Both the position numbers and the translations under genes were made by a program. The notes under the pieces are model-generated. The model did no database searches. It was not told the origin of the DNA and worked only from the letters and a program-made list of their open reading frames with translations. DNA of 64,000 nt. It comes from Mycobacterium sp. PSTR-4-N. GTDB lineage: Bacteria > Actinomycetota > Actinomycetes > Mycobacteriales > Mycobacteriaceae. The DNA lies in NCBI RefSeq assembly GCF_022348085.1, contig NZ_JAKRFN010000020.1, forward strand, positions 1-64,000, written 5' to 3'. Positions within the stretch are counted from its first letter, which is position 1, and each line of letters opens with the position of its first letter. This document shows, in pieces, positions 36,377-44,084 of this stretch.

Positions 36377-36440
36377 TTCAGCCACAGACCCCAGTGCGCT
36401 CGGAGACTGCGGGCCCCTTCGGCAGGAGAACAGGATTCCA

Positions 36441-37604
36441 ATGACGGACGCTTTCGACGACGGGGCCCTCGTCGCCCCGGTGCGGGCGCCTGCGCGGGAT
36501 GTGAACGTGATCAAGGGCTCAGCGGCACTGGATCGCATCGCACGGGAGAGTGCGCTCGGTGAGTCCACGGAGCAGCGCTTCCCGGAGCATCGAGTCGACG
36601 CCGAACTGCAGCGCCAGTATCAGCTCGCCGGTGAGCTGATCCGTATCCCCACCGAGAAGGACGACACGTTCCGGCTGGACGCCGACGTCGGACGGTTTCT
36701 GGTCAAGATCGCTCCAGCGACCGAGACCGCCCAGATCGTCAATCTGCAGTCCGCGGTCATGCTGCACCTGGAGAAGAGTCGTCCTCCCATTCGCGCCCAG
36801 CGATTGATCCGCGGAGTGCACGGCCAAGTCGAATCCAGCGTGATCGATCCGGGCGGGAGGACGCGCATCATGCGGGTCATGAGCTATCTCGATGGCGCAC
36901 TTCTCTCGTCGGTCACTCCGAGCACGACCCAGTTCCAGCAAGTCGGTGCCACGCTGGCGCGTCTCGACACGGGCTTGATCAACTTCCGTCATCCCGGTGA
37001 ATCACGTTCGCTGATCTGGGATCTGAAGAACTTCATGCACATGCGGCCGCTACTGGAGCTGGTCAACGACCGCGACGATGTGACGATGGCGTCCTGGATC
37101 TTCGATCAATTCGATGCTCTGGTCGCACCCCGGCTCGGCACCCTCGCGACGCAGATGATCCACGGTGATTTCAGCCCTTTCAACGTGGTCGTCGACCCCA
37201 CGGCAGACGAATTCGTGGTCGGCGTCATCGATTTCGGTGATGTCGTACGCAGTCCCGTGGTGTTCGAGTTGGCCGTTGCGGTCGCCAATCACATCGGCAT
37301 CGACGATCGGCGGCCCTGGGACAGTGCGCTCGAGATCGTCCGGGGCTACCGTGCGGTCCGACCGATGTCCGAGCGTGACGTGGCGCTGCTGGCGATCGCT
37401 GGACCCGCGCGGCTTCTGCTGCGCGCCTTGATCTTCGGCTGGCGCGCGGCGGTGGATCCGCGCAGCCGTGACTACGGGTTGTCCCATTCGGCACGAGATT
37501 GGAGCAGACTGCGATCTGCGCTGTCGATGGCCACACCCACCGTGCAGGAACTGCTATCGACCACCGCCGCGTCGCCGACCCAGACAGGAGCACACCGACG
37601 ATGA
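36441..37604 (+). CDS. Phosphotransferase of APH/ChoK fold, hydroxylysine-kinase-like
   Basis: A 387-residue small-molecule kinase. The catalytic loop is HGDFSPFNVVVD (His241, Asp243, Asn248), and the metal-binding IDFGDVVRSPVVFELAVAVA (Asp264) strongly recalls the DFGDMSYGYYVFEVAI segment of human hydroxylysine kinase (HYKK/AGPHD1). SLIWDLKNF and LARLDTGL also match that family. Inferred reaction: phosphorylation of a hydroxyl group on an amino acid or amino alcohol. ATG at 36441 has GGAG/AGGA upstream. The gene is coupled by ATGA to the PLP phospho-lyase-like gene, the natural partner in hydroxylysine degradation. Confidence 0.8.
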   Translation: MTDAFDDGALVAPVRAPARDVNVIKGSAALDRIARESALGESTEQRFPEHRVDAELQRQYQLAGELIRIPTEKDDTFRLDADVGRFLVKIAPATETAQIVNLQSAVMLHLEKSRPPIRAQRLIRGVHGQVESSVIDPGGRTRIMRVMSYLDGALLSSVTPSTTQFQQVGATLARLDTGLINFRHPGESRSLIWDLKNFMHMRPLLELVNDRDDVTMASWIFDQFDALVAPRLGTLATQMIHGDFSPFNVVVDPTADEFVVGVIDFGDVVRSPVVFELAVAVANHIGIDDRRPWDSALEIVRGYRAVRPMSERDVALLAIAGPARLLLRALIFGWRAAVDPRSRDYGLSHSARDWSRLRSALSMATPTVQELLSTTAASPTQTGAHRR

Positions 37605-38956
37605 GAGAGGCGTTCACGCCGCGAGCATCCGAGCCGATGGTGAACGGGTTCGACAGGTCGCGCATCGACGAGCTTCCCTCGCGCACCCGCGACCAGGTGC
37701 AGGCCCGGGATCGTCTCCTCGGGCCGGGCTACCGGTTGTTCTACGAAGACCCCGTGGAGATCGTGCGCGGGGAAGGGACGCTGCTCTTCGACGCCGACGG
37801 CACCGACTATCTCGACGTCTACAACAACGTGGCCAGCGTCGGGCACTGCCACCCCTATGTCGTCGACGCGATCCACCGGCAGCTGTCGACGCTGAACACC
37901 AACACCCGCTACATCCAGCAGTCGATACTGGAATACAGCGAGCAGTTCCTGGCCACCATGCCCGCCGCGATCGGGCACGTCATGTACACCTGCACCGGTT
38001 CTGAAGCCAACGATCTCGCGATGCGGGTGGCCCGGTATCACACCGGGAACCAGGGCATCATCGTCACGTCCGGCGCCTACCACGGACTCACCTCGGACGT
38101 GTCGGCCTTCTCACCGTCCCTGGGCGTCGGCGTCCCCCTCGGACCGCACGTGCGCACCGTCAGCGCACCGGATCGCCTGCGCCGTGGCGGGAATGAGAAT
38201 CTGGTCGCGCAGATGCGCAGCGAGGTGCGCGAGGCGATCGCGGATCTGGAGCGCCACGGGTTCGGTGTGGCGGCCTTCATCGCCGACATGATCTTCTCCT
38301 CCGACGGGATCTATGCCGACCCCGCGGGCTTCCTGCAGCCCGTCATCGAGGAGATCCACAGCGCCGGCGCGTTGTTCATCGCCGATGAGGTGCAACCCGG
38401 CTTCGGCCGCACGGGCCGGCACTGGTGGGGCTTCCAGCGACATGGCCTCACCCCCGACATCGTGACCACCGGTAAACCGATGGGCAACGGCATTCCCATC
38501 GCCGCCGCCGCCTTCCGGCCCGAACTGCTCGTGGAGTTCGGCCGTAACATCCGGTATTTCAACACCTTCGGCGGCAACTCCGTGTCGATCGCGGCGGCGC
38601 AGGCGGTGTTGGACGTGATCAACGACGAAGAGTTGATGCACAACGCCGACACGGTGGGCGACTACATCGCAGCCGAGATCGCGACCATGGCTGCCGCCTA
38701 CGAGCAGATCGCCGAGGTCCGCGGAGCCGGCCTGTTCGTGGGGGTGGACATCGTCGCCGACCGTGAGTCCCACACCCCCGACGGAGACGCGACGTTGCGT
38801 GTGGTCAACCACATGCGCCGGCGCCGCGTGCTGATCTCGGCGTCGGGACCGCGCGGTAGTGTCCTCAAAGTCCGCCCGCCACTGCCGTTCTCGATGTCCG
38901 ACGCCGACCGTCTGCTGGAGAATCTTGCGGCGGTGCTCGCCGAGGAACTGCATTGA
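37601..38956 (+). CDS. Class III PLP enzyme, 5-phosphohydroxylysine / phosphoethanolamine phospho-lyase-like
   Basis: A 451-residue fold-type I PLP protein. The Schiff-base lysine is Lys292 in TTGKPMGNG; other markers are TCTGSEANDLAMRVARYHTG and FIADEVQPGFGRTGRHWW. YNNVASVGHCHPYVV, LNTNTRYIQQSILEY and YFNTFGGNSVSIAAAQAVLDV align by eye with the AGXT2L1/AGXT2L2 phospho-lyases, which remove phosphate and ammonia to give an aldehyde, rather than with ordinary omega-aminotransferases. Adjacent to the HYKK-like kinase, this supports a kinase/phospho-lyase pair. A plain transaminase cannot be excluded. Confidence 0.8.
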   Translation: MREAFTPRASEPMVNGFDRSRIDELPSRTRDQVQARDRLLGPGYRLFYEDPVEIVRGEGTLLFDADGTDYLDVYNNVASVGHCHPYVVDAIHRQLSTLNTNTRYIQQSILEYSEQFLATMPAAIGHVMYTCTGSEANDLAMRVARYHTGNQGIIVTSGAYHGLTSDVSAFSPSLGVGVPLGPHVRTVSAPDRLRRGGNENLVAQMRSEVREAIADLERHGFGVAAFIADMIFSSDGIYADPAGFLQPVIEEIHSAGALFIADEVQPGFGRTGRHWWGFQRHGLTPDIVTTGKPMGNGIPIAAAAFRPELLVEFGRNIRYFNTFGGNSVSIAAAQAVLDVINDEELMHNADTVGDYIAAEIATMAAAYEQIAEVRGAGLFVGVDIVADRESHTPDGDATLRVVNHMRRRRVLISASGPRGSVLKVRPPLPFSMSDADRLLENLAAVLAEELH

Positions 38957-41841
38957 CCTCCACGCTCGTACAGCGGCTGACCGCCCGTTCCGTCGAGGTC
39001 GACACCAGCAGCAGGCGCCTGGCCGAGTACAGCTATGACGCCTCGAACTATCGGGTGGTGCCGTCGGCCGTCGTCTTTCCCCGTGACGCGGCGGAGGTCA
39101 GCGAGACCGTCGGACTCTGTGCGGAACTCGGCGTCCCGCTGGTGGCGCGCGGTGGCGGCACGTCGATGGCTGGCAACGCCGTCGGCCGCGGAGTCGTCTT
39201 GGATCTGTCGCGTCACATGAACCGTGTCGTGAACATCGACGCCGCCACCAGAACCGCCGTCGTCGAGCCCGGCGTCGTCGTGGCGCAGTTGGCGGCGGCC
39301 GTGCAGCAGAGCACCTCCAACCGGTTGACGTTCGCACCGGACCCGTCCAGCCGTAACCGCGCCACCGTGGGGGGCTCGATCGGGAACGACGCCTGCGGAA
39401 ACCACTCGGTCCGCTACGGGCGTACCGGCGACCACGTGGTGTCGTTGGACCTGGTGCTCGCCGACGGCACCCGCGTGACGGCCACCCGCGCCGGGTTGCA
39501 TGCCACCGATCCGGCGGACACCCTCGCCGCTGAGCGAGCCAGTGCCCTCTCCGCCGACCTGCGCACCCTGGCAGCCCGGTACATGGCTCAATTCCGGCTG
39601 GAACTGGGTCGCATCCCCCGGCAGGTGTCGGGATTCCATCTCGCTCATCTGTTGCCGGAGAACGGCTTCGACGTCGCGCGTGCACTGGTGGGAAGCGAGG
39701 GTGCGTGCGCCGTCGTGGTCGGCGCCACGGTCACCCTGGTCGACGTGCCGCCCTCGGCGCTGCTGCTCATCGTCGCCTACGACGACATCGTCGACGCCGC
39801 CCGTGACGTCACCACGATCCTGAAGTACTCGCCGGCGGCGATCGAAGGCATCGACGAACAGATCGTCGCCACGATGAGAGCGCGGCGCGGCGACGCTTCC
39901 GTCGCCGCATTGCCCGCCGGCCGCGCCTGGCTCTACATCGATCTCGACGGTGACGACGACCAAACCGTCGCCGAATACGCGAAGCGCCTCGCTGCCGAAC
40001 TCCATGTCAACGGACGCGCTCGGCAGTCCCGTGAAGTGCGCGATCCCGCCGAACGTGCGACGTTGTGGCGCGTCCGAGAGGACGGCGCCGGCTTGTCGTC
40101 TCGACTGCAACTGGCCGACGGCACCACCGTGACCTCGTGGCCCGGCTGGGAGGACTCCGCCGTCGCCCCGGAGAACCTCGCGGACTACCTCGCCGATTTC
40201 CGGCTCCTGCTCCAACGACACGGGCTGATCGGCGTGATGTACGGCCACTTCGGCGCCGGCTGCATGCACATCCGCATCACGTTCGATCAACGCACCCCGG
40301 TAGGGCGGGAGGTGATGGCGCAATTCCTCACCGCCGCAGCCCGCTTGGTGGTCGAACACGGCGGCACGCTCTCAGGCGAACACGGCGACGGACGCGCCCG
40401 CTCGCAGCTGCTGCCCGAAATGTACTCGCCGACGATGATGGAGGCGTTCGCCGGATTCAAGGATCTGTTCGACCCGACGAACATCCTCAACCCCGGCATG
40501 ATCGTGGCGCCCGAACCGGTCACCGAGCAGCTCGCACTGGCCGGCATCCCGGCACTGCCCTGGCAGACGACCTTCACCCTCGAGGACTCCGCCGAGCCAG
40601 GTTCCAGCCCGTTCGCCGAGGCCGTCCAGCGCTGCATCGGGGTGGGCAGGTGCCGCTCGCACAGCGGCGGCGTGATGTGCCCGAGCTACCGGGCCACCGG
40701 CGACGAGAAGGACTCGACGCGGGCACGCGCCCGCGTTCTGCAGGACATGGTGCGCGGCGCCCGCACGACGGAGCAGGGTTGGGCCTCCACCGACGTCCGC
40801 GACGTGCTGGACCTGTGCCTGTCCTGCAAAGCCTGCTCCACCGACTGCCCGACCGGTGTCGACATGGCCACCTACAAGGCGGAATTCCTCGACCACCACT
40901 ACCGCGGACGTATCCGCCCGATGTCGCACTACTCGCTGGGGTGGCTACCGCGGTGGTTGGCCATCACATCGCGGACGGCCCCCGCCGTCAACGCCGTCCT
41001 GGCCGGCCCGCTGCGATCGCCGGCGCTGCGCCTCGGCGGCCTGACCGCGCAGAGACCGCTACCCACCTTCGCGTCTCGCCGCGAGCTGCTCGCCCACGTC
41101 GGCGCGCCGAGTGGCGGCTCCGCCGACGTGGTCCTGCTGGTGGATTCGTTCACCAAGGGGTTTCGCCCCGAGGTCGCCGGAGCGGCGCGTCGGGTCATCG
41201 AGGACGCCGGCCACCGTGCCGAGGTGCGCACCGACGTGTGCTGTGGCCTCACCTGGATCTCCACCGGACAACTGCGCCACGCCCGGAAACGCCTGACGCG
41301 CACCGCGGCCGCCCTCGACGACCGCACCGACCGGCCGATCGTCGTCACCGAGCCGAGCTGTGCGGCCGCGCTGCGCAAGGACCTCCCTGAACTCGTCCCC
41401 GGTGATGCCGCCCAACGGGTGTCGCGGCGTATCCGCAGTTTCGCCGAGCAGATCACTGCGCAGAGCGAGAGCGGCTGGACGCCGAAACCGGTTCTGCCCG
41501 AAGCTGTCACCCTGCAGACCCACTGTCACGAATACGCAGTGTTCGGCGCGGCCACCCAGCGCCGCGCTCTTGCCGCTGTCGGCGTCGACACGGTACGTGA
41601 GGCAACCGGATGTTGCGGGGTGGCAGGCAATTTCGGCTTCGAGCGCCGGCACTACGACGTCAGCATGGCGGTCGCCGAACTGGCTCTGGCTCCGGCGCTG
41701 CGCGCCGACCCCGACGCGGTGGTGCTCACCGACGGCTTCAGCTGCCACATGCAGGCCAGGCAGTTGGCGAACGCTCCGACCACCCGCAGCTCCCTGCACC
41801 TCGCTCAAATCCTCGACCCGACATTGGAGAACCAACGATGA
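38953..41841 (+). CDS. FAD/Fe-S 2-hydroxyacid dehydrogenase, YdiJ/GlcD-GlcF fusion type
   Basis: A 962-residue fusion. The N-terminal FAD_binding_4 region has VPLVARGGGTSMAGNAVGRG, and the FAD-oxidase C domain has YGHFGAGCMHIRI and LSGEHGDGRARS. Two [4Fe-4S]-type cysteine sets follow: CIGVGRCRSHSGGVMCPSY (about 560) and CLSCKACSTDCPTG (about 621). Two CCG cysteine-rich motifs are at about 762 (CCGLTW) and 887 (CCGVAG). E. coli YdiJ of the same architecture acts on D-2-hydroxyglutarate, and lactate/glycolate oxidases are relatives. TTG at 38953 overlaps the upstream stop (TTGA). Confidence 0.85.
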   Translation: MTSTLVQRLTARSVEVDTSSRRLAEYSYDASNYRVVPSAVVFPRDAAEVSETVGLCAELGVPLVARGGGTSMAGNAVGRGVVLDLSRHMNRVVNIDAATRTAVVEPGVVVAQLAAAVQQSTSNRLTFAPDPSSRNRATVGGSIGNDACGNHSVRYGRTGDHVVSLDLVLADGTRVTATRAGLHATDPADTLAAERASALSADLRTLAARYMAQFRLELGRIPRQVSGFHLAHLLPENGFDVARALVGSEGACAVVVGATVTLVDVPPSALLLIVAYDDIVDAARDVTTILKYSPAAIEGIDEQIVATMRARRGDASVAALPAGRAWLYIDLDGDDDQTVAEYAKRLAAELHVNGRARQSREVRDPAERATLWRVREDGAGLSSRLQLADGTTVTSWPGWEDSAVAPENLADYLADFRLLLQRHGLIGVMYGHFGAGCMHIRITFDQRTPVGREVMAQFLTAAARLVVEHGGTLSGEHGDGRARSQLLPEMYSPTMMEAFAGFKDLFDPTNILNPGMIVAPEPVTEQLALAGIPALPWQTTFTLEDSAEPGSSPFAEAVQRCIGVGRCRSHSGGVMCPSYRATGDEKDSTRARARVLQDMVRGARTTEQGWASTDVRDVLDLCLSCKACSTDCPTGVDMATYKAEFLDHHYRGRIRPMSHYSLGWLPRWLAITSRTAPAVNAVLAGPLRSPALRLGGLTAQRPLPTFASRRELLAHVGAPSGGSADVVLLVDSFTKGFRPEVAGAARRVIEDAGHRAEVRTDVCCGLTWISTGQLRHARKRLTRTAAALDDRTDRPIVVTEPSCAAALRKDLPELVPGDAAQRVSRRIRSFAEQITAQSESGWTPKPVLPEAVTLQTHCHEYAVFGAATQRRALAAVGVDTVREATGCCGVAGNFGFERRHYDVSMAVAELALAPALRADPDAVVLTDGFSCHMQARQLANAPTTRSSLHLAQILDPTLENQR

Positions 41842-43370
41842 CGTCGACCACGCTGAACCCTGGTCTCGCGGGGATACCCACCGGGCTTCTGATCGGTGGG
41901 GAATGGCGCGCCGCGAGCGACGGGGCGGTGTTCGAGGTGGAGAACCCCGCCACCGGAGAGCTGTTGGCCAGCGTTGCCGACGCCGGGCCCGGGGACGCTG
42001 ACGCGGCGCTGGAGGCCGCAGTCGCGGCGCAGGGCGCATGGGCTCGCACCGCCCCGCGCGTCCGCAGCGAAATCCTAGAGCGCGCATACGATCTGGTGAT
42101 GTCCAGGCAGGACTGGCTGGCCGAGGTGATGACCTGCGAGATGGGTAAGCCACTCGCGGAGGCCAGAGGCGAGGTGGCCTACGCCGCAGAGTTCCTGCGG
42201 TGGTTCTCCGAAGAAGCAGTCCGGATCTCCGGCGACCACACCACCACCGGCGACGGTGCGAACCGCATCATCGTCACGCGGGAACCGGTGGGACCGTGTC
42301 TGCTCATCACGCCATGGAACTTCCCGCTGGCGATGGGCACCCGAAAGATCGCGCCCGCCGTGGCCGCCGGCTGCACGATGGTCCTCAAACCTGCGCCGCA
42401 GACTCCGTTGACCTCGTTGGCTCTGGCGGCGATCCTGCAGCAGAGCGGTCTGCCCGAGGGGGTGCTCAACGTCGTCACCACCACCGATGCAGCGGCGGTG
42501 GTGCAGCGCTGGATGAGCAGCGGAAAAGCCCGCAAGATCAGCTTCACCGGGTCCACCGGGGTCGGCAAGGTCCTGTTGCGCCAGGCCGCCGACACGGTGA
42601 TGCGATCGTCGATGGAACTGGGCGGCAACGCACCGTTCATCGTCTGCGCCGACGCCGACATCGACACCGCGGTGGACGGCGCGATGGCGGCCAAGATGCG
42701 CAACATGGGGGAGGCGTGCACCGCGGCGAACCGCTTGTACGTCCACCGTTCTCTCGCCGAGGAATTCGGCGCGCGACTCGCAGCGAGGATGGCCGAACTG
42801 CACGTGGGCAACGGCCTCGAGGACGACACCGACGTCGGGCCGCTCATCGACGCCGGGGGCCGGGCCAAAGTCCAGCACCTCGTCGACGACGCGCTCGCCC
42901 GCGGTGCCACCGCCTTGACCGGGGGTCACCTTCCCGACGGTCCGGGATACTTCTATCCACCCACCGTGCTCGCGAACGTGCCACCCGATTCCGAACTGAT
43001 GACCACAGAGGTGTTCGGTCCGGTCGCACCCGTCATCCCGTTCGATGACGAGGACGACGTGATCGCCCGGGCCAACGACACCGACTGGGGTCTCGTCGGA
43101 TACGTGTTCACCCAGGACATCGATCGCGCCTTCGACCTGAGCGAACGTCTCGACGTCGGCATGGTCGGCGTCAACACCGGAGTGGTGTCCAACCCTGCCG
43201 CACCCTTCGGAGGTGTCAAGCAGTCCGGCCTGGGACGCGAGGGCGGCAAGGTGGGGATCGACGAATTCCTCGAGTACAAGTACCTGTCGGTCCCCCGGCG
43301 CCGGGGTAGGGCGGATATGCGTACCGCCGTGCCGGCCACGGGCGGCGTGGAAAATCGTCCGTCTGGGTAG
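41838..43370 (+). CDS. NAD(P)-dependent succinate-semialdehyde-type aldehyde dehydrogenase
   Basis: A 510-residue ALDH. Catalytic Cys294 is in MGEACTAANR; the base Glu is in MELGGNAPFIV; the substrate/cofactor region is LLITPWNFPLAMGTRKIAPA. The C-terminal NTGVVSNPAAPFGGVKQSG matches succinate-semialdehyde dehydrogenases. It has a 20-residue Arg-rich tail beyond the usual end. Coupled by ATGA to the YdiJ-like gene and last of the four-gene catabolic operon. The substrate is likely a carboxylic-acid semialdehyde. Confidence 0.9.
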   Translation: MTSTTLNPGLAGIPTGLLIGGEWRAASDGAVFEVENPATGELLASVADAGPGDADAALEAAVAAQGAWARTAPRVRSEILERAYDLVMSRQDWLAEVMTCEMGKPLAEARGEVAYAAEFLRWFSEEAVRISGDHTTTGDGANRIIVTREPVGPCLLITPWNFPLAMGTRKIAPAVAAGCTMVLKPAPQTPLTSLALAAILQQSGLPEGVLNVVTTTDAAAVVQRWMSSGKARKISFTGSTGVGKVLLRQAADTVMRSSMELGGNAPFIVCADADIDTAVDGAMAAKMRNMGEACTAANRLYVHRSLAEEFGARLAARMAELHVGNGLEDDTDVGPLIDAGGRAKVQHLVDDALARGATALTGGHLPDGPGYFYPPTVLANVPPDSELMTTEVFGPVAPVIPFDDEDDVIARANDTDWGLVGYVFTQDIDRAFDLSERLDVGMVGVNTGVVSNPAAPFGGVKQSGLGREGGKVGIDEFLEYKYLSVPRRRGRADMRTAVPATGGVENRPSG

Positions 43371-43379
43371 AAAGGGAGG

Positions 43380-44084
43380 GTGTTCGGCTTACCCGATCAG
43401 ATCCGTGCCTGCCTGTTCGATCTCGACGGCGTGCTCACCGACACCGCCAGCGTGCACAAGCGGGCATGGAAGGCGATGTTCGACGAGTTCCTCCGGCAGC
43501 GCGACGGCGACGACTTCACCCCGTTCGACGCGGGCTCCGATTACGACGACTACGTCGACGGCAAACCGCGTGGGGACGGGGTGCGCTCGTTCCTGCAGAG
43601 CCGACACATCGACGTGGACGACGACTGCGTGCGCGCGCTCGGCGACAAGAAGAACACCGCCTTCCAGCAGACGCTGGAGAAGGACGGGGTCGAGGTGTTC
43701 GACGGCTCGCGGCGGTACCTGCAGGCCGTCGCCGAGGCCGGGTTGCGCCGCGCCGTGGTGTCCTCGAGCGCCAACACCGAGCAGGTCCTGCAGATCACCG
43801 GCCTGGCGCAGTACGTCGAGGTGCGCGTCGACGGTGTGACACTGCGGGAGGAACATCTGCCCGGCAAGCCCGCACCCGACAGCTTCCTGCGGGCCGCCGA
43901 GCTGCTCGGCGTCTCACCGGCCGAGGCCGCGGTGTTCGAGGACGCCCAGTCGGGGGTGGCCGCGGGCCGCGCCGGACACTTCGGCGTCGTCATCGGCGTC
44001 GACCGGGTGGGGCAGGCCGACGAACTGCGCGAGCACGGCGCCGACACGGTGGTCACCGACCTCGAGGAGCTGCTCGACCGATGA
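43380..44084 (+). CDS. HAD-family phosphatase/beta-phosphoglucomutase-like (Rv3400-like)
   Basis: A 234-residue HAD protein: nucleophile motif ACLFDLDGVLTDTASVHKRAW, motif II VVSSSANTEQVLQITG, lysine in EEHLPGKPAPDSFLRAAELLG and the acidic EDAQSGVAAGRAG. It matches the mycobacterial Rv3400 pattern. Beta-phosphoglucomutases interconvert glucose-1- and glucose-6-phosphate; its pairing with a GH65 enzyme is conserved. GTG at 43380 has AAAGGGAGG unusually close (1-2 bases), so the real start may differ. It overlaps the GH65 start by 4 bases. Confidence 0.85.
   Translation: MFGLPDQIRACLFDLDGVLTDTASVHKRAWKAMFDEFLRQRDGDDFTPFDAGSDYDDYVDGKPRGDGVRSFLQSRHIDVDDDCVRALGDKKNTAFQQTLEKDGVEVFDGSRRYLQAVAEAGLRRAVVSSSANTEQVLQITGLAQYVEVRVDGVTLREEHLPGKPAPDSFLRAAELLGVSPAEAAVFEDAQSGVAAGRAGHFGVVIGVDRVGQADELREHGADTVVTDLEELLDR

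Noticed and set aside
43466..44080. 207-codon extension before the GH65 gene
   Set aside because: It is the out-of-frame shadow of the HAD phosphatase gene; the ATG at 44081 overlaps that gene's stop in the usual coupled manner.
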